Origin: Phycisphaeraceae bacterium D3-23
Lineage (GTDB): Bacteria > Planctomycetota > Phycisphaerae > Phycisphaerales > Phycisphaeraceae
Length of the DNA stretch: 64,000 nucleotides
NCBI GenBank assembly: GCA_039555135.1
Contig: CP114179.1
Span: forward strand, 4,555,880-4,619,879
Direction: 5' to 3'
Below are positions 18,047 through 27,252 of this stretch, in pieces. Made by a program: the position numbers and the translations under genes. Numbering within the stretch: position 1 is the first letter of the stretch; each line of letters begins with the position of its first letter. The notes under the pieces are model-generated. The model was not told the DNA's origin. It ran no database searches and was given only the letters and a program-made list of their open reading frames with translations.

Positions 18047-19520
18047 CTAGCGCCCGGAGAGTTCGCGCTGGCGGTTTTCGACGCGTTGCCTCAGGTCGGC
18101 GAGCATCGCTTCGAGGATCTCGGCCTGGACCTCGGGGTCGCCCGTCACGTTGATCCGGAAGTTTCGGGTGTCGGCGTAGATCGTCTCGATCAGCCCGTCG
18201 GCGAGCACCTTGGTCCGGCTGGCCTGCCAGATCTCGTTGGCGGTGAGCTGGGGCTGGGCGGTGAAGAGCGCGCGGTAGGAGTTGAAACGCTTGTACTCGC
18301 TCTCGATACGTGCCACGGCCTCCGTCTGGTAGGTCTGCGCGCTGTTGATCGCGCGGGCGACCTCCCCGCCGATGGGACGGCCGCTGCGTTCTTCACGCGG
18401 GGCGGCGGAGGCCTGGGCGAGCGCCGCGAGCAGCTCGGCCCGTGCGGCGCTACGCGCCGCCTGAAGCTCGGCCTCGCTGGCCGCGTCGGGCGCGGTCTGG
18501 GTCATCGCGTCGAGGTAGTCGATAACGCGTCCGTCTACGGGCGCGCCGAACATCTGCAGGTCGACAAACGAGCGGTCGATCTCGGCGCGGAGCGCGGGGG
18601 GCGAGCTCGGCATCGTTCGCGCCGCCCGCGGTCTCGAAGGCGCGGATCATCGCCGTCAGGTCGCGGTGCGCGCCGCCGGCGACGCCGTTGAGTGTCTCGG
18701 CGGCAGACTGACGCGCGTTCTGGATCACGGTGCCACGGTCCTGTTCGGCGGCGGAGACCAGCCGATAGGCGGACTCCTGGATCTGCACCGGCGGCGAGGG
18801 GCTGTCGACACGGATCTGCTGGATCACAAGCCCGGTGTTCAGGTCGGAGAGCACTTCGTTGGCCAGCCGCAGGGCGACCGTGACCTGACTGGCGGCCTGG
18901 CGGTTGATGACCTGCTTGGCATCGGCGGAGGCCATGGCGATGACGATGCCGCGTTCGGTGGCCATGCGGACGATCTGCTGGGCGCGTTCGGTGTCGCCGA
19001 CATTTTCGATGTAGTCGCCGACCCCGGACTGCCCTTCCGCGTCCGCGATCTTGAAGCTGACGTTGAATTTCATGTGGACGACGTTGGCGTCGCCGGTGAT
19101 GAGGAAGCCGTCCGTCAGCGGGTTGAGCGGTCGGCGGGCGGCGGCGGCCGCGCCGTTGCCTTCGGGGTCGTCGTACCAGAAGGACTTGTCGATCGTGAGC
19201 TGCTGCTCGGTGACGGGCACCTGCACGATTTCTTCGATCGGGAAGGGCAGGCCGAAATGCCAGCCCGGCTTGTACGTGCCGATGCGTTCGCCGAAGCGTA
19301 GGCGGACGGCCTCGTTGCCTTCGCTGACCTGGAAGATGCCGCTGAGCAGGTACACGACGATCAAGACAAAGAGCAGGCCTTTGAGCACGGTGAAGCTGAC
19401 GCCCAGCGCGTCGGACAGCGACTGCTGGGCCGTGTCCAGGCCGGGCTCGCCCGCCGCGTGGGTATGCGGCTTGGCGGCGTGGTCGTGGTCGTGGTCGTGC
19501 GGGGGGGTCGCGTCGCTCAC
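18047..19520 (-). CDS. hflK: HflK-like SPFH/prohibitin protein, frameshifted
   Basis: About 490 aa if corrected. GTG start 19520 overlaps the hflC stop by 4 bp. His-rich cytoplasmic N-terminus (HDHDHDHAAKPHTHA), one TM helix (LKGLLFVLIVVYLLSGIF, residues ~45-62), then the SPFH domain (VSEGNEAVRLRFGERIGTYKPGWHFGLPFPIEEI). Near 18596-18601 a C6 run marks a frame change: the C-terminal part (ALRAEIDRSFVDLQMFG through RQRELSGR) is in another frame to 18047. Dropping one C joins them. HflK with HflC forms the membrane assembly that regulates FtsH. Third gene of a three-SPFH operon. Confidence 0.83.
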
Positions 19521-20542
19521 TGCCCGGCCCCCGTCGTGGTAGTCGTGGGTTCAACCGCGTCGGGACGCAGTGGCGAGAGGTGGGACGCTTCGGGGTTGCC
19601 CAGTGCGCCCAGCCGGGAGACATCGCCGCCTGCGCCCGGCCCCATGAAGTAGACGTTGAACGGGTTGAGCTGGGTGACGTCGATGACGAGTGTCGAGCGG
19701 TTGCCGAGGATCATCTCGGCCGCCTCGATCTGACGGAGGAAGATCGCGATGGTTTCGTCCTCTTCGCTCTGCGCGAAGCGGGACATGTACTCGGCGACTT
19801 CGTCTTCGCCGACGGTGCGGATCTGCTGGGCGACCTGGCCGGCGAAGGCGATGACGATCCCGCGGGCGGCCTCGGCCTCGCTGGTGATGTTGCCGGCCTC
19901 GGCGGTGCCCTCGGTGAGGATCACGGCGGCGAGGGCGGACTGCGTCGCCGACATGCGCTCGTTGACCTTGGTCGCGGTGGACTCGGTGTAGAGCAGCCGG
20001 CCCATCGAGACACGCTCGATCGTGATGCCGTAGCTGGGCTGGATCGCGTCGATCTGCGCCTGGAACTCGGCGGCGACGTCGGCCTCGAGCTGTGCCATCT
20101 GCACCTTGCTCGGGTCGGGGTTGACCAGTTGATCGAAGTTGTACTGCGTGATGACGCTGCGCAGGTTCTGCATCAGCGACTTGAGCGTGTCGTTCGCGCC
20201 GTTCTCGCCTTCGATGGTTCGCAGGCTCCTGAAGAAGTCCAGCGGGTTGCTGATACGCCAGGCGACGGACATGTTGACGATGACGGTGTTGCCGTCGGGC
20301 AGGAGGATTTCCTCGGGGTTGTCCTGGAGGACCTGAACCTGCTTGGGGTAGGTCTCAACACGGTCGATGGGCCAGGGTGCCCGGAAGTGCCAGCCCGGCT
20401 CTTCGATAACCGCGTTGTCGCCGGCCTTGCCGAAGCGGGTCTTGACGGCGGTCTCGTTGTAGGCCACGGTGTAGCTCACCATGTAGGCGAGGAAGACCAG
20501 TGCGATGAAGATGGCCAAAGCGGCGGTTGAAAAGCGTCTCAT
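19517..20542 (-). CDS. hflC: HflC-like SPFH protein
   Basis: 341 aa. N-terminal TM helix (ALAIFIALVFLAYMVSYTV) with MRRFSTA start, SPFH domain beginning YNETAVKTRFGKAGDNAVIEEPGWHFRAPWPIDRV, and a coiled region with alternating Ala/Glu (LTEGTAEAGNITSEAEAARG near residue 225) typical of prohibitins. C-terminal tail is Pro/Thr-rich. Probably a partner of HflK in controlling the FtsH protease. The 65-bp gap from the upstream SPFH gene and the 4-bp overlap with hflK indicate one operon. Confidence 0.88.
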   Translation of the reverse strand: MRRFSTAALAIFIALVFLAYMVSYTVAYNETAVKTRFGKAGDNAVIEEPGWHFRAPWPIDRVETYPKQVQVLQDNPEEILLPDGNTVIVNMSVAWRISNPLDFFRSLRTIEGENGANDTLKSLMQNLRSVITQYNFDQLVNPDPSKVQMAQLEADVAAEFQAQIDAIQPSYGITIERVSMGRLLYTESTATKVNERMSATQSALAAVILTEGTAEAGNITSEAEAARGIVIAFAGQVAQQIRTVGEDEVAEYMSRFAQSEEDETIAIFLRQIEAAEMILGNRSTLVIDVTQLNPFNVYFMGPGAGGDVSRLGALGNPEASHLSPLRPDAVEPTTTTTGAGQ

Positions 20543-20607
20543 GGCGGGTACGTCTCGGGCGGGTCGTGGATCAGGGATGGATAAATGCGTGGGTATCGTC
20601 GCGTTGC

Positions 20608-22698
20608 TCAGCGGCCGCCGGGCCCGCTGATCGCGGGCTGGGGCATGTCGAGGACGATGTTGGGCTCCGCGCCTTCGGCGGGGAGGATAAAGATCTTGGG
20701 CCGGTCGGTGATGGTCGCGGCGAGCATGTCGAGGTAGCGACGCATCGGGTAGTAGCGCGGCGCGTTGTGGAACGCGCGGATCTCGGACTGGCGACGCAGC
20801 GCCCGGGCCTGGGCGTCGAGCGAGAGCGACCAGCGGTCGGCCCGGGCCTGCATGATGAGCTGCCCGGAGTTGCCGCCCGATTCGAGCAGCAACAACTCGA
20901 CCGAGGCCTGCTTCTCGGGGATCAGCGTTTCGAGCTCGGCCAGCCGATCGGCGTCGGGGTTGTCTGCGTTACGCAAGGCGACCGCTTCGTTTTCCAGTGC
21001 CTGGAGTTGGCGGATCTGGTCGGCGATCTCGAGCGCCGCCTCGCGCGACCCCGCGACGGTGGCGAGCATCACCGCGGCCTCCTGCCGGGCCTGCTGGATC
21101 GTCGTCTGCTTTTCCTGCAACGCGTTGACGCGCTGGTGGTACTGGTCGGCCACGTCCTGGGGTGGGTGGACGCCCGAGACCGAGACGAACACGACCTCGA
21201 GCCCGACCTGGTACGTGTCGAGCTGTTCTTGGATGCGCCGCTGGATCGTCTCGCCCGAGGTCATCCGGCCGGTGGTGAGCAGGGTCTGCGTGTCGTGCGT
21301 CGCGAAGAAGAGCGTCACCTGCTGCTCGGCGATCGCACGGAGCAGTTCCTCGGGCGACTGGGCGCTGGCCTCGGGGTTCGAGATGCCCAAGTACTGCCGG
21401 AGATCGGTGATGCGGAAGCGGATGTCGATGTCGGCCCCGAGCATCTCGCCCAGCGCGCTGTCGGTGCGCCCTGCGTCCTCGGCGTTGGGCGTCGGCGCGG
21501 TCACGAGGAGCTGCTCGCTCGCGCCTTCACCGACGTGGGCGTTGGTCCAGAGGATGGGGCCGTCAATCGCTTCCTCCACGTGGGCCCGCGAGCCCAGGCG
21601 GATCGTGTGGACGCGGTTGACGTCGTACTTCGTTGCCCGGCCGATCGGCCAGGGGAGCTTGAAGTTCAGCCCGGGCTCTGCGATCTTCGTAAACGCGCCG
21701 TTGGTCGTGACCACCGCCTGCTGGTGGGGCTCGACGATGACCAGACTCGACATACCGACCACGATCATCACACACACGATGCACAGCGGCACCAGCGACT
21801 TGCCCAACAGCTGCATAAACCAGCTGCGCGAGATCTCGAAGCCGAACTGGTAGTTGAGCGTCTCCGAGAAGATCTTGCCCATCGACTCGGGCCGGGTCAG
21901 CCAGCCCAGCACCCGGCTGTCAAACGCGGGTCGCACAAACTCGTCCGCCTTGCGTGGGCGGTAGAGCCCGAACACGAACCCGAGCACGATCTCAATCCCC
22001 AGCAGCACCATAATGCCTGGCACGACGACGGCCAGCACCGCGAGGATCGATTTGGCCCCGACGGCGAGCCCGATCGTGCCGATGAGTAGGGGAAGGACGC
22101 CGAGGAACACGTTGCCGATGAGGAAGCTCGCCCCGCCGCGCAGGCCCTGCCAGGCATCGACCCGAGTCATGCCCGCGACATAGCGCGAGACGAGGAAGCC
22201 CATCAGCCCGCAGGTGACGAGCAGCAGGGCGACGAACGCGACGTTGAGGTCGGGGTTGGCCGGGTTCTCAAACAGCCCGCCGTCCTGGAGCGCGGGCATG
22301 TTGCGGTAGAGCAGGAACACGCCCAGCCCGAGCAGGTACAGCGCGGTGGCCGCGCTGACAATCGGGAGCCCCCACTTGTAGAGGTTGTCCAGCCGGGTGC
22401 GGGACTGCGCGAGCTGTGCGCCGGCCTCGTCGAAGATCGCGGCCGAGGCGGCGTCGGAGTCCGCAAGCCGGGCGGCTTCGAGCGACTCGACGCGCTCGTG
22501 TCGGTGCTGATTAAACAGAAGCCAGAGCACCGCCCAGATGGCGAGCCCGGGCAGGAGGTACCACGTCACGGCATGGAACGCGGGCGAATCCGCGTACACG
22601 CCGAGGATCGCGATGAACAGCGTCAAGACCACATGGGTCGCAAAGCCCACGAGGGCGGCGGTGGTTGCGCGTTGATACGTCTGCTGGTCCTGGTTCAT
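20608..22698 (-). CDS. Large multi-TM SPFH-domain protein
   Basis: 696 aa from ATG 22698; a GTG at 22719 would add seven residues. About six to seven hydrophobic segments in the first 350 residues, arranged around a cytoplasmic coiled stretch (ESLEAARLADSDAASAAIF). Then a further TM (LVPLCIVCVMIVVGMSSLVIV) and an SPFH domain (VEPHQQAVVTTNGAFTKIAEPGLNFKLPWPI) of about 300 residues with a long Gln/Glu-rich coiled coil (residues ~530-640). It is about twice the usual length of HflK. First gene of the operon with hflC and hflK, suggesting a three-component membrane scaffold. Confidence 0.75.
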   Translation of the reverse strand: MNQDQQTYQRATTAALVGFATHVVLTLFIAILGVYADSPAFHAVTWYLLPGLAIWAVLWLLFNQHRHERVESLEAARLADSDAASAAIFDEAGAQLAQSRTRLDNLYKWGLPIVSAATALYLLGLGVFLLYRNMPALQDGGLFENPANPDLNVAFVALLLVTCGLMGFLVSRYVAGMTRVDAWQGLRGGASFLIGNVFLGVLPLLIGTIGLAVGAKSILAVLAVVVPGIMVLLGIEIVLGFVFGLYRPRKADEFVRPAFDSRVLGWLTRPESMGKIFSETLNYQFGFEISRSWFMQLLGKSLVPLCIVCVMIVVGMSSLVIVEPHQQAVVTTNGAFTKIAEPGLNFKLPWPIGRATKYDVNRVHTIRLGSRAHVEEAIDGPILWTNAHVGEGASEQLLVTAPTPNAEDAGRTDSALGEMLGADIDIRFRITDLRQYLGISNPEASAQSPEELLRAIAEQQVTLFFATHDTQTLLTTGRMTSGETIQRRIQEQLDTYQVGLEVVFVSVSGVHPPQDVADQYHQRVNALQEKQTTIQQARQEAAVMLATVAGSREAALEIADQIRQLQALENEAVALRNADNPDADRLAELETLIPEKQASVELLLLESGGNSGQLIMQARADRWSLSLDAQARALRRQSEIRAFHNAPRYYPMRRYLDMLAATITDRPKIFILPAEGAEPNIVLDMPQPAISGPGGR

Positions 22699-22908
22699 GG
22701 CAAGATCGGCTGGGCCCACGAAGGGGCGGGCGACTGGGTACGGCAGCCCGGTGGGGCGGCTGCCGGGACGACAACGGTATCGCTAACGGCTTTCTTCCCG
22801 GGCCCAACGGGCCCTCCACGCGAGCCGATTATCATAGCCCCCACGCTACTACGCCGCCAACGAGCACCGCGTTCAATCCACCAACGTCCGATAGCCCGGC
22901 CCAGCCGC

Positions 22909-23367
22909 ATGAACCCACCCCGCATCCAACCCATCGCCGCCCAGCAGACCCACGCACTCCGCCACCGCGTGCTCCGACCCCACCAGTCCCGCACCGACAT
23001 GGCCTACCCCGGCGACGACGACCCGGCCACGATTCACCTCGGGGCGATCGACGAAGAATACTCGGTCGTCGGCATCGTCTCGCTCTACACTGCACCCCTC
23101 CCCGCAAACGCCGGCCTCCCCGCTGGGCCCGGCGACTGGCGGCTGCGCGGCATGGCGGTTGACCCCGCGTCCCGGGGCAAGGGCTACGGCAAGCTGCTCG
23201 TCGCCAATGGCCTCGCCGCCGCCAAAGCCGCCGGCGCGACCCGCGTCTGGTGCAACGCCCGCACCTCCGCCGCAGGGTTCTATCAACGCCAGGGCTTCAC
23301 CACCGCCGGCCAACCCTTCGACCTCCCCGGCATCGGCGAACACTACGTCATGTGGATCGCGGTATGA
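22909..23367 (+). CDS. GNAT family N-acetyltransferase
   Basis: 152 aa. The acetyl-CoA site is in motif A: RGMAVDPASRGKGYGKLLVA (residues ~77-96), followed by the GNAT tail motif ARTSAAGFYQRQGFTTAG. Substrate unknown. ATG 22909 is chosen because the frame upstream is not protein-like. The stop overlaps the next gene by 4 bp (ATGA). Confidence 0.82.
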   Translation: MNPPRIQPIAAQQTHALRHRVLRPHQSRTDMAYPGDDDPATIHLGAIDEEYSVVGIVSLYTAPLPANAGLPAGPGDWRLRGMAVDPASRGKGYGKLLVANGLAAAKAAGATRVWCNARTSAAGFYQRQGFTTAGQPFDLPGIGEHYVMWIAV

Positions 23368-23918
23368 GCAAGACGCATCCCGACATCGTGATCCTCGGCT
23401 ACTCCGAAGCAGCCATGCTCCTGAAACAAAAAACGGAAATCAATCTCGTCGGGCTTGTCTCAATCAGCGGCCAACGCGACCCGCAACTCGTAGCAGCCAT
23501 TCTGCCCCGCCTGGACCTCTCCTTCGACGATACGCCTGTGATCGACGACACCGACGCGGTCGGTCAGTACCGTCTCCGTGAACAACGACGCAAAGCCGCC
23601 GAGATCGGCCTCAACCTACAGCCACCGACCGCCCAAGACGCGCGCGCGATCATCGAGTTTATAGAACCCATGTCCGATCCGACCGGCACGCTCATGTTTC
23701 AATGCTTCGCGGGGATCAGCCGATCAGCCGGCGCAGCCCTGCTGGCGCTGGCACAGTGGCACGGCCCAGGCGAGGAGGAGCAATCGGTGCGAGATCTGTT
23801 TGTGGCAAGACCTGCCGCCCAACCGCATACCGGACTGATTCGTTACGGCGATCTGGCCTTGGGCCGCGGGGGCCGACTGATCGAAGCACTCGCGGCCGAG
23901 CAGCGTAGGCGGATGTAA
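23364..23918 (+). CDS. Predicted protein tyrosine phosphatase-like protein
   Basis: 184 aa, coupled by ATGA to the GNAT gene. N-terminus DIVILGYSEAAMLL; the phosphatase signature C-x5-R appears as FQCFAGISRSAGAALLALAQ near residue 115, with the catalytic Cys and Arg present. The residue before Cys is Gln rather than the usual His. It resembles the COG5350-type predicted tyrosine phosphatases. Target unknown. Confidence 0.72.
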   Translation: MSKTHPDIVILGYSEAAMLLKQKTEINLVGLVSISGQRDPQLVAAILPRLDLSFDDTPVIDDTDAVGQYRLREQRRKAAEIGLNLQPPTAQDARAIIEFIEPMSDPTGTLMFQCFAGISRSAGAALLALAQWHGPGEEEQSVRDLFVARPAAQPHTGLIRYGDLALGRGGRLIEALAAEQRRRM

Positions 23919-23983
23919 ACTGCACCAACCCCCGCTAAACTACCCGGCTTCGACCACCCCCATACGCAACAAGGAGCCCGACC

Positions 23984-24811
23984 ATGGGCCTATTGACCGG
24001 CAAAAAAGGCATCGTCTTCGGTGTCGCCAACGAACGCAGCTACGCCTACTTCATCGCCAAGTCCCTCGTCGAACAAGGCGCTGAAGTCGGCTTCACCTTC
24101 CTCCCGATGGGCAAGATGGAGCACCGCGTCGGCAAAGCCGTCCAAAAGCTCGGCATCGAGTCGCCCTGGCTCGTCGCGTGCGACGCCAACGACGACGCCT
24201 CGCTCGACAGCGTCTTCGCCCAGTGGGAGAAGGACCACGGCACGCTCGACTTCGTCGTCCATTCGATCGCCTTCGCCGACAAGGACTACCTCAAGCCCGA
24301 CACGTTCCACACGACCCCGCGTGAGGTGTACCGCAATGCCGTCGACACCAGCGCCTACACCCTCCTCGCGATGGCGCAGCGCGCGCTGCCCATCATGCAG
24401 AAGACAGATGGCAACAAGACCCAGCCCGGCGGGTCGATCTGCAACCTCTCCTACTACGGCGGCGAAAAAGTCACGCCCGGCTACAACGTCATGGGCATCG
24501 CCAAGGCCTGCCTCGAACACACCACACGCTACCTCGCCTACGAGCTGGGCCAGCCCGACCGCAACGTCCGCGTCAACTGCATCTCCGCCGGCCCGTTCAA
24601 GACCCTCGCCGGCGCGGGCGTTGGCGGGATGGACAAGATGATCGCCTACCAGGAGTACGCCGCGTCCATGAAACGCTGCAACACCGGCGAAGAGGTCGGC
24701 GACACCGCCGCCTACCTCCTCAGCGACCTCAGCTCCGGCGTCACCGGCGAAACCATCCACGTCGACTGCGGCTTCAGCATTGTCGGCGTCCCGCCCCACA
24801 AAGAAGACTGA
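23984..24811 (+). CDS. fabI: Enoyl-[acyl-carrier-protein] reductase (NADH)
   Basis: 275 aa, last reductive step of fatty-acid elongation. N-terminal GLLTGKKGIVFGVANERSYAYFIAK is the nucleotide-binding start of FabI; catalytic Tyr-x6-Lys is GYNVMGIAKA near residue 165, with an upstream LSYYGGEKV. C-terminus IHVDCGFSIVGVP fits the family. Start supported by AAGGAGC. Stands alone, 65 bp after the phosphatase-like gene, same strand. Confidence 0.95.
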   Translation: MGLLTGKKGIVFGVANERSYAYFIAKSLVEQGAEVGFTFLPMGKMEHRVGKAVQKLGIESPWLVACDANDDASLDSVFAQWEKDHGTLDFVVHSIAFADKDYLKPDTFHTTPREVYRNAVDTSAYTLLAMAQRALPIMQKTDGNKTQPGGSICNLSYYGGEKVTPGYNVMGIAKACLEHTTRYLAYELGQPDRNVRVNCISAGPFKTLAGAGVGGMDKMIAYQEYAASMKRCNTGEEVGDTAAYLLSDLSSGVTGETIHVDCGFSIVGVPPHKED

Positions 24812-24870
24812 CCCGCATAGCCCAACCGCAACAGCCAGCTGCCGAGCTGTCGTGTGCGCATCACCGCCGT

Positions 24871-26469
24871 TCAATCGCGATAGCCCAGCGCATCGAGAAA
24901 CGGCGCGAGCGTCGGCATGGCCGGCTCGAACGCATCCGCAAACTCGCGCCAGCCGCCGATCGCGTCGCGCGTGGGAAGGCTTGCGACCGCGGTGTAGCTC
25001 GGGGTGGAGATCAGCCGTTGAGCCGAGGCGTCTTGGTAGGTGAGCACCGCGGGGTCCCATTCCAGGCCAAGGAACGAAGTGATCTCCAGGGCGGCGGCCT
25101 CAAAGTCACTGACCAGCGATTCATACCGTACCTCATGCCAGGTCGACTCGGGCAGGCGTTGTTTCAGTTCAAGCCAGTGCGCCATGAACCAAGCGTAGTA
25201 CCGGCAGGTCGATGCGATGGAATGGAACTGGGCGCTGATCACCCCAAGCTCAAACCCCTGGCGGTAGCAGCTCGCGCAGACATCGCGTGGGTCGCGGATC
25301 ACGACCAGCAACTTACTCGCGGGCATCGTCCGCAGGATGGTCGGCCACATCAGCAACGAGTCGGGGCGTTTATCGACTAACAGCTTGTCGCCGATCGGCT
25401 CGCCGAGATACCGCTCGGACTCCTCGCGGTACATACACACAAACTGCCTGCGTTGCTGGGGCGAAAGGCGGTCGAGTTGACGGGCCGTCGGCGTGCTGCC
25501 GAACGCACTGGCCTCGATGTGCGGGAGCGCCTCTCGTTCGTCGAGCGTCAGCACGTCGGGGTGCGCCGCAAGCACCTGCTCGGTGAGTGTCGTGCCCGAA
25601 CGCGGATGGCCGACGATGAATGCCTGCCGCAGAGCGGGATCGTCGCCGCCCCCCAACCTGGCTTGATGCCAAGACCGCGCAACCTCCACATCGAACCCTG
25701 CAAATCGCCGAGCGACTTCGCGCTGATAACCCGCAAACGCGTTGAGGTACGACGCACGAAGCGGGGCCTGTTCATCCTTAGCGGTTGCAAGCGCCCGGCG
25801 TGATGCTGCTGCATCGCCGTCAGCGCGATGTAGCAGCGAGAACTCGCGCCACACGAGGTAACGCATCGCGGCGTCTCGTGCCGGTGCATCCCTCAGCACA
25901 CTTTCCTGAATGCGCATCGCCTCTTCCGTACGAGCCAGGCGCCGAAGAATCACGCCGCGACAATGCACTAACAGATACGACTCGGGAAGCAGGGCGATCG
26001 CCTTGTCGATCGCGTCGAGCGCCGCGTCCTGCCGATGCAATCGCTCGTGCACCTGTGCGATCGCCGCCCAGGCGTGCGCGGAGTCGGGTGCCAATGCGAG
26101 CGACCGCTGGTAGGCTTCGATCGCTCCATCCGCTCGGCCGACCTTCTGCCGCGCATGCCCTAGCTGCAGCCACACCGCAGCGTCCGTCGGGAAACATTCA
26201 CTTGCCCTGCCCACAAACGCCTCGGCCTCCGCCAACGCGCCGCGCTGGAACAACACCTGCACAAGTTCGGGCACCAGGGACGCCCCGCCCGGGCGGGCAA
26301 AGATCAGCGACCGATAGATCGCATAGCCTTGCACGAACTGGCCAGCCTGCATCATGCTGCGGGCGGCAGCGAGGCGTGAGGCATCCGCCCGGCCATGACC
26401 GGCCGATGACCGATCGACTTTGCGTTGCCCCCGGGCCTTGGCCTGGGCTCGCCGCTGCTTGCGTGACAT
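24871..26469 (-). CDS. TPR-repeat sulfotransferase
   Basis: 532 aa. Basic N-terminus (MSRKQRRAQAKARGQRK), TPR-like helices over residues ~30-210 (LGHARQKVGRADGAIEAYQRSLALAPDS), then a sulfotransferase domain from ~275: 5'-phosphosulfate loop IVGHPRSGTTLTEQVLAAHP and 3'-phosphate motif VVIRDPRDVCASCYRQG near 385. It should transfer sulfate from PAPS; TPR-sulfotransferase fusions are common in planctomycetes. Acceptor unknown. Divergent from the sigma gene across 228 bp. Confidence 0.85.
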   Translation of the reverse strand: MSRKQRRAQAKARGQRKVDRSSAGHGRADASRLAAARSMMQAGQFVQGYAIYRSLIFARPGGASLVPELVQVLFQRGALAEAEAFVGRASECFPTDAAVWLQLGHARQKVGRADGAIEAYQRSLALAPDSAHAWAAIAQVHERLHRQDAALDAIDKAIALLPESYLLVHCRGVILRRLARTEEAMRIQESVLRDAPARDAAMRYLVWREFSLLHRADGDAAASRRALATAKDEQAPLRASYLNAFAGYQREVARRFAGFDVEVARSWHQARLGGGDDPALRQAFIVGHPRSGTTLTEQVLAAHPDVLTLDEREALPHIEASAFGSTPTARQLDRLSPQQRRQFVCMYREESERYLGEPIGDKLLVDKRPDSLLMWPTILRTMPASKLLVVIRDPRDVCASCYRQGFELGVISAQFHSIASTCRYYAWFMAHWLELKQRLPESTWHEVRYESLVSDFEAAALEITSFLGLEWDPAVLTYQDASAQRLISTPSYTAVASLPTRDAIGGWREFADAFEPAMPTLAPFLDALGYRD

Positions 26470-26697
26470 CTGCGGGTTCTTTCATTGCGAAAGTGACTGA
26501 ATCTCGTATCGCTACCGTGGGAAGGTAGCACTTCCTTCCGACGATCGTCCAGCCGGATCATCGCAACTGTATCCTCCATTTCGTAAGTGTATTGTTAGAG
26601 ACCCCTGTCGTAAGTGTTGAAGCGGTGTCTAAAAAAAACTTGTGCCGAGCATGCAAACATCCACGGCCAACGGTGGATACCTGGTAGGAGACTCGTT
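26470..26697. promoter_or_regulatory. Divergent intergenic region with direct repeats
   Basis: AT-richer than its surroundings. A 10-bp direct repeat TCGTAAGTGT occurs at 26581-26590 and 26608-26617, 27 bp apart start to start. A short hairpin ATCCAC-GGCCAAC-GGTGGAT lies at 26659-26677, just before the sigma gene ribosome site. These are candidate operator/promoter elements for the sigma operon; no consensus -35/-10 is claimed. Confidence 0.4.
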
Positions 26698-27252
26698 GTG
26701 TCTAGCCCAAACGAAAATCAGATCGACAAGCGGATCGAGCAGATATCGAGGATGTGGACCCGGTCCCAGCCTGCGGTCGCCGCGTATCTGGCTTCGCTGG
26801 TGTATGACCACCACGACGCCGAGGACCTGCTCCAGCGGACGGCAGTCGCGGCGGTGCGTAAGTTCGAGGATTTTGATGAAGCCCGGTCCTTTACGACCTG
26901 GGTGGTAGGGATCGCACACATCGAAGTCATGCGGTATCGGCGAGAAAAAAGCCGTGACACACGCTTGATATTTTCGGAGAGCGCGGTCGAAGCGCTGGCA
27001 GAAGTCCACAAGCAGCTCGGTGATGACACGGGTTCGGAGATGCGGGCCGCGCTGGCGCAGTGCATGGGCCGGCTGCGTGGGCGAAGTAAACAGGTCGTCG
27101 AACTGTTCTACCGCGACGGCAAAAAGCTGGACACAGTCGCCGCGCAACTCTCCATCGCCCGTGGCACGGTCGGCTCGATCCTCCACCGTACGCGCAAGCT
27201 GCTCCGGGAGTGCGTCGACTATGAGCTTGGCCGAAAGGAGGCCGGGCGATGA
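26698..27252 (+). CDS. RNA polymerase ECF-type sigma factor (planctomycete family)
   Basis: 184 aa from GTG 26698, with AGGAG 8 nt upstream; the frame upstream of this does not resemble sigma factors. Region 2 is seen as AAYLASLVYDHHDAEDLLQRTAVAAVRKFEDF and FTTWVVGIAHIEVMRYRRE; region 4 as LAQCMGRLRGRSKQVVELFYRDGKKLDTVAAQLSIARGTVGSILHR, a helix-turn-helix. This fits the sigma-70 Rhodopirellula/Verrucomicrobium-type ECF group. The next gene overlaps by 4 bp and carries a FecR-like domain, so it likely controls this sigma factor. Confidence 0.85.
   Translation: MSSPNENQIDKRIEQISRMWTRSQPAVAAYLASLVYDHHDAEDLLQRTAVAAVRKFEDFDEARSFTTWVVGIAHIEVMRYRREKSRDTRLIFSESAVEALAEVHKQLGDDTGSEMRAALAQCMGRLRGRSKQVVELFYRDGKKLDTVAAQLSIARGTVGSILHRTRKLLRECVDYELGRKEAGR

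Noticed and set aside
20527..22089. 520-codon plus-strand ORF over SPFH gene
   Set aside because: Shadow of the SPFH gene; low complexity in Arg/Gly/Asp.
26614..26697. Upstream ATG extension of the sigma factor
   Set aside because: The first 28 codons do not resemble sigma factors; GTG at 26698 has a better ribosome site.
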